Positions 27,865 through 37,200 of a stretch of 64,000 bases of DNA are shown piece after piece. The notes under the pieces were generated by a model, which worked only from the letters and a program-made list of their open reading frames with translations, was not told the origin of the DNA and searched no databases. A program made the translations under genes and the position numbers. The DNA is taken from assembly GCF_000473365.1 (NCBI RefSeq), contig NZ_KI421517.1:124001-188000 (forward strand). The letters are read 5' to 3'. The stretch comes from Adhaeribacter aquaticus DSM 16391. Lineage in GTDB: Bacteria; Bacteroidota; Bacteroidia; Cytophagales; Hymenobacteraceae. Position 1 is the first letter of the stretch; the number at the start of each line of letters is the position of its first letter.

Positions 27865-28737
27865 TTGATGAAATATTTATTATTATTGCTTTTGCTCTGC
27901 GCACAAATTAGCTATGCTCAGTCTGATTCCACCTATACCTCAGATTCTCAGCTACCTGCTGGCACTAAAACAAAGCCTGCTGCTAATGAAGTTTATAATT
28001 ATCGTAAAGCCGGCTATTTAAATGCAGCCAACTTAGATACACTCCCTTATCGCAATGTAGTCCGTTCAAATGTAGATGTTAAAAGTTTGGTTTTGCCCTC
28101 GCTAATGCTCGGTTACGGCTTGATTACTTTAAATAACCGGTCCTTACTGGCAACCAATGAATTTTTACAAGACCAACTGCAAGAACAATATCCCGGTTTT
28201 AACAGCAAACTGGACGATTACACCCGGTATGTTCCTCTAGCCGCTGTATATGGCTTAAATCTGGCCGGAGTAAAAGGTAAAAACGACCTGGTAAATATGA
28301 GTATGCTTTTTGTGCTCTCCAGCTTTCTAAGCAATACATTTACCAAAAACTTGAAAAACATGGCAAAGGAACAGCGCCCAAATAATACAACATTCGATTC
28401 CTTTCCTTCTTTACATACCAGTTCTGCCTTTGCCAAGGCTGAACTATTGCGTCAGGAATATAAACACCTTAGTCCTTGGTATGGCATTGCCGGTTATTCC
28501 TTTGCAGTAGCTACCGGAGCTATGCGGATGCTAAACAACAGGCATTGGTTTTCAGATGTAGTAGCGGGAGCAGGTGTTGGCATATTATCTACCCGGATAG
28601 CGTATGTGGTGTACCCGTGGCTACAAGAGAAAATTGCCCAAGGCCGCTATAAACAGTTAATGGTAGTACCCACTTATGAGCGTGGTGGCTTTGGCCTGGG
28701 CATGAGCTACAATTTAAATCAGAAACAAAAACGTTAA
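27865..28737 (+). CDS. PAP2 family phosphatase (secreted or membrane-associated)
   Basis: A type 2 phosphatidic acid phosphatase domain with all three motifs: K164-x6-R171-P172, PSLH at 181-184 (PSGH variant with Leu), and R221-x5-His227-x3-Asp231. Residues 1-18 form a signal peptide. Hydrophobic segments at about 75-92, 123-136, 142-160, 205-220 and 232-250 fit a membrane-embedded six-helix bundle. Likely substrates are lipid phosphates such as undecaprenyl diphosphate or phosphatidic acid. The stop codon is touched by the long terminator that follows. Confidence 0.88.
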   Translation: MMKYLLLLLLLCAQISYAQSDSTYTSDSQLPAGTKTKPAANEVYNYRKAGYLNAANLDTLPYRNVVRSNVDVKSLVLPSLMLGYGLITLNNRSLLATNEFLQDQLQEQYPGFNSKLDDYTRYVPLAAVYGLNLAGVKGKNDLVNMSMLFVLSSFLSNTFTKNLKNMAKEQRPNNTTFDSFPSLHTSSAFAKAELLRQEYKHLSPWYGIAGYSFAVATGAMRMLNNRHWFSDVVAGAGVGILSTRIAYVVYPWLQEKIAQGRYKQLMVVPTYERGGFGLGMSYNLNQKQKR

Positions 28738-28802
28738 AATAATAACTATAAAAAAGCCTCCCGCACCAAAAGTACAGGAGGCTTTTTTATAGTTATTATT
28801 TT
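28736..28802. terminator. Bidirectional terminator with a 26-bp perfect stem
   Basis: Perfect inverted repeat 28736-28761 and 28777-28802 with a 15-base loop. The core GCCTCC/GGAGGC is flanked by A6/T6 runs. It serves the convergent PAP2 and subtilase genes, overlapping the PAP2 stop codon by two bases and ending three bases before the subtilase stop. Confidence 0.93.
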
Positions 28803-28804
28803 TC

Positions 28805-30439
28805 TTATTTAGCGCTCATTGATTCCGCTAGCTTAACCGCTTCATAGGCATTTACAATACCACCCGTTACGGATAACTCATCAAATTTTACTAATTCCGG
28901 ACGCTTATCTTCCGAAGGTTTATTTACCCGTTTATCAGTATACTTAACTGTAGATTTTAGAATAATCTCCCGAATTTGTTCAGCAGTTAAGTTAGGGAAA
29001 TAAGAGAAAAGTAAAGCTCCTATTCCGGCTGTTACCGGAGCCGCCATACTGGTTCCACTATTATTTTTATATTTTTGGCTAGGGATAGTGGAATAAATAT
29101 CTACACCCGGTGCAAATACATCAACTGTCTTCTTACCATAGTTAGAAAAATCCCCCACAAAGTTAGTGGCATCTCCCCAGGACGAAGCGCCTACTTCTAC
29201 CCAGTTTTTAACTTCTTTATTTTCATCTATTTTTTTAGAAGGGTAGTTGTGGGCATTATCAATGTTTTTAGAATCATTTCCGGCTCCATGCACCAATAAT
29301 ACACCTTTAGAAGCTGCGTATTTTATAGCATCATCTACAGCTTCTTTATTTGGAGAATATTCTTTACCAAAGCTCATATTTATAACTTTAGCCCCATTAT
29401 TTACCGCATAATAAATGGCATTAGCAACGTCTTTATCACGTTCGTCTCCGTTTGGCACGGCCCTTACCACCATAATTTTCACGTTATCGGCAATACCTTT
29501 TATTCCAATTGCATTGGTACGGTTGGCAGCAATAATACCGGCCACGTGGGTACCATGTTCGGCAAAAGGACCTACTACATCATTATTCCCATAGCCCTTT
29601 TCTTTTATGTTATTCGGGTCATCGCCCACAATTTCCCGGGAATCGTAATTAGGATTCAGGTTATATTTTAGCTTTTCCAGAAAATAATCTTCCCCCTCGG
29701 CAAAAGCTTCTTTAGTAAGCTTATTCTGAGCCATGTACTGGATCATAGTTTTGGCCTGAGCTACTTGTTCATTGGCTGGTTTTAGTTTCTCTAATTCTTC
29801 CAGCGTATATTCGTCTTTGCCCATGGCTCCCTGCACAATCCCATTAGCCATTTTGAAGGCTTCATTCAATTTCTGAAATTGTTCATATTGGGCTTCGGTT
29901 TCTTTCAACTCATATTCAAAAGCTTTTTTAATTTGCAGGTATTGTTCAAAACCTGCTTTATCTTTTTTCTTAAACTTTTCTGCCTGGGCTCCTTCAAATC
30001 TATTTTTTAAGGTTACATACAGCCTGGTTAGCTCCTGGGTGTCATATTTTACATTACGGCCATCTTTCCCGCCAATAAAGTTCCAGCCATGCACATCATC
30101 AACATAACCGTTTTTATCATCATCTACTCCATTTCTGGGCACTTCTTTTTCGTTCGTCCAGATTTTGTCTTTCAGATCTTCATGGTTAATATCTATACCA
30201 CTATCAATTACGGCCACTACTACTGTTTTGGAAGAACGGTTTTTTAAATATTCGTAAGCTTTTTCAGTACTTACTCCTGGCACTCCATTTTGTACCGGAT
30301 CCAGGTTAAACCAGTTTATAGGTGCTTTTCCTGCAGTATCAGCTACAATACTCAACGTCTGCCGTGCAGGCACAGCCGCCTGAGTTGCACCTAAAGAACC
30401 AAAAAAGAGACCCAAAGCCAATAAAGAGGTTGGTTTCAT
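28805..30439 (-). CDS. Secreted subtilisin-like serine protease with a long helical insertion
   Basis: A peptidase S8 with signal peptide (residues 1-21) and triad Asp79 (VIDSGID), His295 (EHGTHVAG) and Ser464 (GTSMAAP). The distance from Asp to His is about 216 residues instead of the usual 40-60. The extra segment (about 130-275) is charged and rich in Lys, Glu and Gln, and reads as long amphipathic helices. A calcium-loop-like NGVDDDKNGYVDD precedes it. This architecture recurs in Bacteroidota. It has no lipobox and no C-terminal sorting domain. Confidence 0.92.
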   Translation of the reverse strand: MKPTSLLALGLFFGSLGATQAAVPARQTLSIVADTAGKAPINWFNLDPVQNGVPGVSTEKAYEYLKNRSSKTVVVAVIDSGIDINHEDLKDKIWTNEKEVPRNGVDDDKNGYVDDVHGWNFIGGKDGRNVKYDTQELTRLYVTLKNRFEGAQAEKFKKKDKAGFEQYLQIKKAFEYELKETEAQYEQFQKLNEAFKMANGIVQGAMGKDEYTLEELEKLKPANEQVAQAKTMIQYMAQNKLTKEAFAEGEDYFLEKLKYNLNPNYDSREIVGDDPNNIKEKGYGNNDVVGPFAEHGTHVAGIIAANRTNAIGIKGIADNVKIMVVRAVPNGDERDKDVANAIYYAVNNGAKVINMSFGKEYSPNKEAVDDAIKYAASKGVLLVHGAGNDSKNIDNAHNYPSKKIDENKEVKNWVEVGASSWGDATNFVGDFSNYGKKTVDVFAPGVDIYSTIPSQKYKNNSGTSMAAPVTAGIGALLFSYFPNLTAEQIREIILKSTVKYTDKRVNKPSEDKRPELVKFDELSVTGGIVNAYEAVKLAESMSAK

Positions 30440-30794
30440 ATATAAATTTTAGTCGATTAAAAAATGTAAATAAGCAATAATTACCTGGTAATTAATATAA
30501 TATTCATACTATATTAAACTCCTTTACCAGATTAAAATCTCCATGTTAGTAAAGCAATAACTTTACCAATTGTAACGCATTAGCAGGTACAGGGTTGATT
30601 TATATTAGTTAAGCTCAAGTTCCTGAACTATTACCAACCAGCCTGAGAATAATAAGTTTTTATCCTTAGGAAGGATTGCCCTTTACCTGATAAGTATAAC
30701 GCTAAACAACCAGTTTATTTTTTACCCGCAGCTACTTATGAAAAGCGGTGCCTGCAATTCAGAAGATTTAACTTCAGCAAATTCTGTCATAAAA
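30440..30794. other. AT-rich intergenic region
   Basis: With the following terminator, about 430 bases lie between two minus-strand genes. It should contain the subtilase promoter. No open frame or repeat was found. Confidence 0.5.
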
Positions 30795-30824
30795 AAATGG
30801 TTGCCTTGGATAAAGCAACCATTT
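30795..30824 (-). terminator. Rho-independent terminator of the gluconolactonase-like gene
   Basis: A 10-bp stem (30795-30804 and 30815-30824, AAATGGTTGC/GCAACCATTT) with a T7 run on the minus strand, about 45 bases after the stop codon. Confidence 0.88.
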
Positions 30825-30869
30825 CCTAAATTTAAACATTTAACAATAAGTGTTTACTAAAGCTAGATT

Positions 30870-31805
30870 TTAGTTTGCACCTTTTACCTGCATGGGTAAT
30901 ATAAACACCGATTCCAGGGCTGTAATAAATAAGGTTTTACGATCCTTTCCTCCAAAGGTAGCATTTGCCGTCCAGCCGGAAGGAACCGGTATATGCTCAA
31001 TTTTTTCACCTTTAGCATTATATACTGTAATACCTCTTCCGCATAAATATACATTGCCACGGCTATCCATAGACATGCCATCAGATCCTTGGTCTACAAA
31101 CAGTTGGCGGTTTGTTAAGGAACCATCTTTATTAATCTGAAACTTATAAGTTTTATTTCCTTCAACATCGGCTACATACAAAGTCTTACCATCTGGCGTA
31201 CCTATGATACCATTAGGTTGCTGAAAATCTTCTGCTGCCACCACGGCCTCATTTTTACCTTTTGGTAAATAATAAACTTTTTTTCCTCCCAAGTTAGGGT
31301 CCGGGCTCTTTCGGTCCCAATACGGCCGTTGGTAATAAGGATCAGTAAAATAAATATCTCCGTTTGGATGTATCCATAAGTCGTTCGGGCCATTGAACGT
31401 ATGACCTTTAAAATCTTTAACCAGCACAGTTACTTTTTTATCCGGGCTTATTGACCATAACTGCCCTTCCTCATCAGCACAAGTAATTAAATTGCCTTTA
31501 TTATCGAAGTACATGCCATTTGATCTTCCGGTCTTTTCCAGGAAAACGGAGAATTCCCCGTCTGTACTGTACTTCCAGATTTTATCATTGGGCTGATCCG
31601 TGAAATAAATGTTTCCCTGTTTATCTGCCGCGGGGCCTTCTGTAAAAGAAAATTGTTTGGATAAAAGTTGAAGTTGGGCACCCGGTGCAACTACGCTACC
31701 TGTTTGTTCATTACCAGAGGCAGCCGGCTGCTTAGCTGTGCACTGATAAAAAAATACAGAAAGGGCAAGTAAGGCTAATTTCTTCATCATAATATTTTTC
31801 AGCAA
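30870..31805 (-). CDS. SMP-30/gluconolactonase family lipoprotein
   Basis: A six-bladed beta-propeller of the SMP-30/gluconolactonase/LRE family (311 aa), which typically hydrolyses aldonolactones in a metal-dependent way. Marks are FTEGPAADKQGNIYFTD near the start (the metal-ligand Glu), NGPNDLWIHPNGDIYFTDPYY in the middle, QQPNGI and DGMSMDSRGNVY towards the end. A lipobox at Cys22 makes it an exported lipoprotein. The start may be the ATG a few codons in (MKKLALL). The product of PQQ sugar dehydrogenases is a suitable substrate, which links it to two other genes in the window. Confidence 0.88.
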   Translation of the reverse strand: MLKNIMMKKLALLALSVFFYQCTAKQPAASGNEQTGSVVAPGAQLQLLSKQFSFTEGPAADKQGNIYFTDQPNDKIWKYSTDGEFSVFLEKTGRSNGMYFDNKGNLITCADEEGQLWSISPDKKVTVLVKDFKGHTFNGPNDLWIHPNGDIYFTDPYYQRPYWDRKSPDPNLGGKKVYYLPKGKNEAVVAAEDFQQPNGIIGTPDGKTLYVADVEGNKTYKFQINKDGSLTNRQLFVDQGSDGMSMDSRGNVYLCGRGITVYNAKGEKIEHIPVPSGWTANATFGGKDRKTLFITALESVFILPMQVKGAN

Positions 31806-32090
31806 GATAAAAAAAAATCTTTAAGCTGCTTTATTCCCTTTTATTTCTGATAACTCTTTCATTGGAGACCAATTAGATTAAAACTTTAAAAGGAAACCCA
31901 TTGATTTTTAGAATACTTTATTTGAGTTTTTTATAACCCACTATAAATCAATACCTACTTTTATCATTCTTCAGATTTTCTTCAGAATTATGTAGTAATA
32001 TCGTAGTATAATATTCGTGGTAGGTATTATAATTTGCTTTAATTAAACTGTTAGAAATCTAAAACAGGTTCCTGCTTTTGGTTAGCATTT
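31806..32090. other. AT-rich intergenic region upstream of the candidate small RNA
   Basis: First part of a 571-base gap. It is AT-rich without open frames and should hold the promoter of the gluconolactonase-like gene to the left and of the candidate RNA to the right. The stretch TATAATTTG near 32032 is close to, but does not fit, the TAnnTTTG consensus. Confidence 0.45.
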
Positions 32091-32208
32091 ATAGCCATCG
32101 ACTCTATTTTTATTTTTTGCATTTAAGATTGAGTAAGTTTAGTGGATTTTTCTGCTCAGTTTTGCAAAGAATAAGCCCCCAAAATTTAGGTCGATGGCTA
32201 TTTTTTTG
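32091..32208 (+). ncRNA. Candidate structured small RNA with terminator-like closing stem
   Basis: A perfect 12-bp outer stem (32091-32102 with 32190-32201, ATAGCCATCGAC) closes an 87-base interior and is directly followed by a run of seven Ts. Inside, a second long helix can be drawn around TTTGCA/TGCAAA (extended by U-A and G-U pairs) and a third around TTGAGT/GCTCAG. The nested rod ending in a T run is what a free small RNA or a leader attenuator would look like. Open frames crossing it are Phe-rich and not protein-like. It matches no RNA family I can name; it is shorter than typical 6S RNA. Confidence 0.4.
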
Positions 32209-32376
32209 TTTCTACATTAACTGCTTTATTTTTCTTGTCTTTATTATTCCCTTATTTTCTGCTAATCCTGATCAGGAGACTTTTAAGGATTAATAATTAT
32301 TTAAAACCAGATATTTAACTCCCAAAGTTTACTGCCGTATCCTTATAATCTTGGTACTAAAATTAAAACGGAAGCT

Positions 32377-32874
32377 ATGAAAGAGTTAAAAGATTTAAAT
32401 GACGTGCTGCTGAACGAAATTCAGTCGTTGTATAGTGCAGAAACATTGATAATTGCTGGTTTACCCCGAATGATAGAGAAAGCCCACAACGAAGAATTAA
32501 AGGCAGCTTTTACCCAGCATTTAGCAGAAACAGAACGCCAACGGGAGCGCCTGGAGCAAATAGCTAAACAATTTAACATTGACCCAGATGATGTAGGCAA
32601 TCCGAGTTTAAAAGGTTTAATTGCCGAAGGTGAAAAATTAATGCACAAAGATGCTGCGCCGGAAGTAATGGATGCTGTACTGCTTGCCGCAGCTCAAAAA
32701 ATAGAACACTATGAAATTTCTGGTTATGGAACCGCCGCCTACCTGGCCGAAGAATTGGGATTAAATAATGTTGCGCAGCTCCTCCGCCAGACATTAGAAG
32801 AAGAACAAAAAACGGACACCATTTTAAATAACCTGGCTAAAAATAGAATAAACCGCAAGGCTTTAGAGGTATAA
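32377..32874 (+). CDS. DUF892 ferritin-like protein (YciF family)
   Basis: A four-helix-bundle protein of 165 aa in the YciE/YciF family. The carboxylate and histidine ligands expected of a di-iron-like site are visible: E in LYSAET (about 21), E and H in KAHNEEL and HLAETE (about 36 and 50-53), and E/H in KIEHYEISGYG (about 108-117). These proteins are stress-induced in enterobacteria, with unclear function. The gene follows the candidate small RNA by about 170 bases and ends before a convergent terminator. Confidence 0.9.
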   Translation: MKELKDLNDVLLNEIQSLYSAETLIIAGLPRMIEKAHNEELKAAFTQHLAETERQRERLEQIAKQFNIDPDDVGNPSLKGLIAEGEKLMHKDAAPEVMDAVLLAAAQKIEHYEISGYGTAAYLAEELGLNNVAQLLRQTLEEEQKTDTILNNLAKNRINRKALEV

Positions 32875-32916
32875 GCGCCGTGTTAATACATAATAAACGT
32901 TAATACAGAATAAACG

Positions 32917-32945
32917 AAAAGGCCGAAAATTACATTCGGCCTTTT
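32917..32945. terminator. Bidirectional terminator between DUF892 and GH3 genes
   Basis: An 11-bp stem AAAAGGCCGAA/TTCGGCCTTTT (32917-32927 and 32935-32945) with a 7-base loop. It sits between convergent genes. Confidence 0.88.
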
Positions 32946-32959
32946 TGCTTTTTAGTTAG

Positions 32960-35944
32960 CTATTGTCGGGAGGCTTGTTTTCTGTTTGCCTCTTCTATTG
33001 CATCATAAATAACCTGCTGCACATTGGTACGGGTATTAAGTTGGCTTAACTTGTTATTATTCCGGCTCGGATATACCCGGTTCGATAAGAAAACATAAAC
33101 CAAATTGTGTTTTGGATCTACCCAAGTAAAAGTACCGGTAAAACCGGAATGACCAAAACTTTCTGAGCTAGCTCCTTTCGCTGCATTGCCATTCTCTATA
33201 TAAGGTGAATTTACTCTGTCAAAACCCAAGGCTCTACGATTGGTTGGGCAAAACTGGCAATTGGTATAGGTATTTAAAGTAGCTTCAGAAATATACCGGC
33301 GGCCAGCTACCTGCCCTTTTTGCAAATACATCTGCATGAGCTTTGCTAAATCATTGGCGTTACCAAACAAACCAGCATGCCCCGATACGCCACCCAACAT
33401 GGCTGCACCTTCGTCGTTTACTGTACCATGTAACAACTGTTTCCGGAACAACGAATCGTACTCTGTAGGTACAATCCGATTATTGGGAAAATGTTGTTCA
33501 GGTTTAAAGGTTAGCGTAGTAGCCCCCAGTGGTTCATAAAAATTCTTCTGCAAGTAATCTTCAAAGCTTTGCCCGGTTAATCGCTGAACAATTATCGGGT
33601 ACAAGTAAAATGATAAATCACTGTATACATAACCAGCTTTTTCGTTTAGCGGTGAATCCTTTATTTGTTCATAAATCTTTTTTGGATACTTCCGGTGCAT
33701 ATACAGGTTTTGCGCTACTTTAATGGGAAAACGGGCAGATGAATCAGTTTTAAAGGTAAACCACTTAAATTTACCATTCTTCTTCATGGTATTTTGCCAG
33801 AAAGGAATCCAGGCTTTCAGGCGGGCCTGATGAGCTAATATTTCTTTGAAAACCAGATTTTCCTTACTCGACCCCTTGAATTCAGGTAAATAGTCGCCAA
33901 CAGTTTTATTGAAGTCGAATTTACCCTCGTCCTGTAACTTCATCAGAGCAGCCATAGAGGCACTAACTTTGGTAACAGAAGCTAAATCATATAAATCGGT
34001 ATTTTTAACGGGCACTTTATTTTCGTAGGTATGGTATCCGAATGATTTTTGGTAAATCACATTTCCGCCTTTGGCTACCAATACCTGAGCACCCGGTATA
34101 GCTTTTTCCCGAATGGCCAGGTTCACTAAAGAATCTATCCGGCTAAACGTTTTTGAACTCAAACCTGCATCTTCGGGATAACTGTATTTAAACCGGCTTC
34201 CTTCTTTTGTTTGTAAGCCGGCCTGAGCTTTGAACGTACTGGAAACCGTTACCGGTAATTTACCCTGAGCACCACTTCCTCCAAAAATAATCTGAGCAGC
34301 AATTTCCTGAGAGTTTTTAGATTCCTGATAAGCTGTTATCAATCCACTAACTTTGGTTAAATCCTGAAACTTTCCCAGGGCATAGGCATTTCCGAAAACA
34401 CTGACAATAGTAGGTTTGGTGCGGGCCAGTTCTTTTATAAAAAGTACTGTTTCCGGGCCAACTCCATAATTAGCCGCAGGACGGGAGCTTAAATCATGCA
34501 CCCCGGCAATAACTAAATTATATTGCTTTAGTTTATTTTTTAAATTGTGTAAATAGTCCAGATTACTGTTGGCAGGCAAGTACAGGTAATCAACCGCCAC
34601 ATAATCGGAAAGCTTTTGCTGAAATGCAGTTGGAGCATTGGTACCAATAGCTAAAGCTGCAATTCGTAACGTATCCAGGCGTTGCAGCGGCAGCATGTAC
34701 TTACTGTTACGCAATAAAGTAACCGACATTTCGCTTAACTTCCGGTTGATATACTCGGCTTTGGAGTTGTTTAAATCCTGGTAAAGGTTTTTAAGTGGCA
34801 CCGATTTATAATTATTTAGTCCTGCCCAATATTTAGCTGCCAATACCCGCTTACACCGTTCGTCAATTTCTTGCTGGGTAATCATTTTTTTGGCAATTGC
34901 TTCTTTTACCATACTAATAGCCTTGCCTAAATCTTCTGATAACTCCAATACATCATTGCCCGCTAAAATGGCTTTTAGATCGGCCAAACCATTAGGAAAG
35001 TTATTGGTAACCCCCTTCATGTTCATGGCATCTGTAAAAATCAGTCCTTTAAAGCCAAGCTCTTTCTTCAATATATCGGTTACTATTTTTTTAGATAGCG
35101 TGGAAGGTAAATTAGCCGTTGAATCTAAAGAAGGAATATTCAGGTGGGCAACCATTACACTACCCAGCCCTTTTCTCATAATCTCCCGGAAAGGGTACAT
35201 TTCCAGGGAATCCAGGCGCTTACGGTTGTAATAAATTTTAGGTAAAGAATAATGGGAATCTACATTGGTGTCGCCATGACCCGGGAAGTGCTTGGCATTA
35301 GCTAAAATGCCATTATCCTGCATACCCTTCATATAGGCATACCCTTTACGTGCCACGTTGTATTTATCCTCGCCAAAGGAGCGGAAATTAATTACCGGAT
35401 TTTCTGCATTATTATTTACATCTATTACCGGGGCAAAATTAACATGCATGCCAATGCGCTTAAACTGCCGGGCAATTTCAGCTCCCATTTCGTAGATCAT
35501 TTGCTCATCCTGAATGGCGCCCAACCCCATTTGGTACGGAAACTTGGTAGTGCTATCCAAACGCATACCAAGCCCCCACTCGGCATCCATTGCTATCAAC
35601 AATGGTACCTTAGATACACTTTGGTAGTAATTGGTAAGTTTGGCTTGCCGAACAGGACCTCCCTGGAAAAAAACCAATCCCCCAACTTTATACTTTTTAA
35701 TAACGCGGGCTACAGAATCTTCAAAAGCTTTATTCTTATTAGAATAAGCCGCTATCATCATAAGCTGGGCAATGCGTTCATCCGGAGACAAGGTAGCAAA
35801 AACCGAATCTACCCACTTTTGGTTATACTTTAAAAAAGGTGGATTAGCATCAGCGGCTCCCTGCAGCCGGTAATTAGTGTCCTGGGCAAACCCTTCGGAT
35901 AAAAAACAACAAAAAAGGGCAAAGGCAAAAAATAATCTTTTCAA
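32960..35944 (-). CDS. GH3 beta-N-acetylhexosaminidase fused to a serine beta-lactamase-like hydrolase
   Basis: A 994-residue exported protein (signal peptide 1-20). Residues about 40-375 are a GH3 catalytic domain of the NagZ type with KHFPGHG at 218-224, DSH at 229-231 (the His-Asp acid/base pair) and the nucleophile candidate Asp305 in TDAMNM. Residues about 400-580 form a GH3 C-terminal-like alpha/beta domain. Residues about 595-985 are a class C beta-lactamase/DD-peptidase-like domain with SVTK at 656-659, Tyr774 in YSD (instead of YxN) and HSG at 932-934. The pairing suggests combined attack on glycan and peptide or ester parts of murein in the periplasm. The architecture recurs in Bacteroidota. 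Confidence 0.92.
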   Translation of the reverse strand: MKRLFFAFALFCCFLSEGFAQDTNYRLQGAADANPPFLKYNQKWVDSVFATLSPDERIAQLMMIAAYSNKNKAFEDSVARVIKKYKVGGLVFFQGGPVRQAKLTNYYQSVSKVPLLIAMDAEWGLGMRLDSTTKFPYQMGLGAIQDEQMIYEMGAEIARQFKRIGMHVNFAPVIDVNNNAENPVINFRSFGEDKYNVARKGYAYMKGMQDNGILANAKHFPGHGDTNVDSHYSLPKIYYNRKRLDSLEMYPFREIMRKGLGSVMVAHLNIPSLDSTANLPSTLSKKIVTDILKKELGFKGLIFTDAMNMKGVTNNFPNGLADLKAILAGNDVLELSEDLGKAISMVKEAIAKKMITQQEIDERCKRVLAAKYWAGLNNYKSVPLKNLYQDLNNSKAEYINRKLSEMSVTLLRNSKYMLPLQRLDTLRIAALAIGTNAPTAFQQKLSDYVAVDYLYLPANSNLDYLHNLKNKLKQYNLVIAGVHDLSSRPAANYGVGPETVLFIKELARTKPTIVSVFGNAYALGKFQDLTKVSGLITAYQESKNSQEIAAQIIFGGSGAQGKLPVTVSSTFKAQAGLQTKEGSRFKYSYPEDAGLSSKTFSRIDSLVNLAIREKAIPGAQVLVAKGGNVIYQKSFGYHTYENKVPVKNTDLYDLASVTKVSASMAALMKLQDEGKFDFNKTVGDYLPEFKGSSKENLVFKEILAHQARLKAWIPFWQNTMKKNGKFKWFTFKTDSSARFPIKVAQNLYMHRKYPKKIYEQIKDSPLNEKAGYVYSDLSFYLYPIIVQRLTGQSFEDYLQKNFYEPLGATTLTFKPEQHFPNNRIVPTEYDSLFRKQLLHGTVNDEGAAMLGGVSGHAGLFGNANDLAKLMQMYLQKGQVAGRRYISEATLNTYTNCQFCPTNRRALGFDRVNSPYIENGNAAKGASSESFGHSGFTGTFTWVDPKHNLVYVFLSNRVYPSRNNNKLSQLNTRTNVQQVIYDAIEEANRKQASRQ

Positions 35945-36180
35945 AATATCGCTGGTACTAAAGCTATTCTTATCTTATTTATACTTTTAATCTTCGCTTT
36001 TCATAAAAGATTAAAAGCATTTTGAATCCTATAACAAAAAGGACTTCATTGGCAATTAATAAAGTAACAGATTAAATCTGAAGAATTTCTGTACTTCAAA
36101 TATAAACTTAAATATTCAGCAGCGAAATATATTATTTTGATTATGAAATGCTTTACTTGGTAAAATGTTTATATAAAGGT

Positions 36181-37137
36181 TTAGTTTAACCGTAGCTCCA
36201 TTTGCAAATTTGCTCTTTCGTAAGGAGATGGCTTGCCTGTAATTTTATAAAACCCGAACTTATGGTATAAATTAATTGCCGGTTTAAGCATCGTATTGGT
36301 TTCAAGAAATAATTTATCGGCCTGTAATAGGTTTGCTTTATCAATGGAAGCCTTCATTAAAAGTTCACCTATACCTTTACCCTGTACTTTTGGACTAACA
36401 GCCATTTTCGCTAACTCATAAGTATTTTCTTCCATTTTTAATAAAGCCACTACTCCCACTATTTCGCCTTTATATTTAGCCATTATGATGTGGCCCCCTT
36501 TATCTAAAATATATGCTTGCGGATTATTTAAAGAGAGTAAGTCTTTTTCTTCTAATCTAAAATACTTTTCAATCCACTCTACATTTAATTTTTTAAAATC
36601 TTTCTGGAAATCTGGCGCATAGTCTACAATTTCTATTTCCATACAGTCGGTTTGTTTTTTCTTAACAGCAACACGTTTATACAAGCTTTGCCGCTCCAGC
36701 AAATACTCAATTTCTTCTATGCCTTTCCATAGATCGTACTGCATTTCATTTAATAATTCTTCGGCTGCTTCTCCTACAGCATCTGTTTGTTTTTTTAGTT
36801 TTGGCACTAATGCTTCTCCTTCGGGAGTTAAGGAGAGCAAGGTTCTTCGCCCATCCGCCAGGTCTTTTATTTCCTTAACCAACCCCTGCTTTTTCATTTC
36901 TTTTATTACCTGACTTACCGAGGCATGGCTTTGTTTGATAGCCTGAGAAATTTCCATTACCCCCATTTCCTTTTGTTCGGCCAGCATATAAAATACCGGA
37001 AACCATCTGGGCTCCAGATTTACCTCATATAATGCATATATTTTATTAGCATCTTCAGTTAGCATTTCACTTAGTTTTCGTAAACGGCTACCTAAAGCCA
37101 TTTTGCCAGTTCGTTCATAAAAATCCATAAGCGACAT
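36181..37137 (-). CDS. MarR-type regulator fused to a GNAT acetyltransferase
   Basis: Residues about 1-150 form a MarR-family winged helix (AEQKEMGVMEISQAIKQSHASVSQ as helices 2-3, then the wing ADGRRTLLSLT). Residues about 165-318 are a GNAT domain with motif A VQGKGIGELLM. Such two-domain proteins are thought to regulate their own locus and acetylate a small molecule or protein; no target is known. It lies 63 bases downstream of the SpmAB-like gene in the same direction, so it is probably cotranscribed with it. Confidence 0.88.
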   Translation of the reverse strand: MSLMDFYERTGKMALGSRLRKLSEMLTEDANKIYALYEVNLEPRWFPVFYMLAEQKEMGVMEISQAIKQSHASVSQVIKEMKKQGLVKEIKDLADGRRTLLSLTPEGEALVPKLKKQTDAVGEAAEELLNEMQYDLWKGIEEIEYLLERQSLYKRVAVKKKQTDCMEIEIVDYAPDFQKDFKKLNVEWIEKYFRLEEKDLLSLNNPQAYILDKGGHIIMAKYKGEIVGVVALLKMEENTYELAKMAVSPKVQGKGIGELLMKASIDKANLLQADKLFLETNTMLKPAINLYHKFGFYKITGKPSPYERANLQMELRLN

Positions 37138-37200
37138 TATTTACGTAAGTAGTTACACAAATATATTAGTTAATGGCAAAGCGCCAAAAAACCTTAAAAA

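Noticed and set aside
32078-32293. 71-codon Phe-rich frame.
   Set aside because: Composition follows the T-rich DNA, and it crosses the strong inverted repeat and T run better explained as structured RNA.
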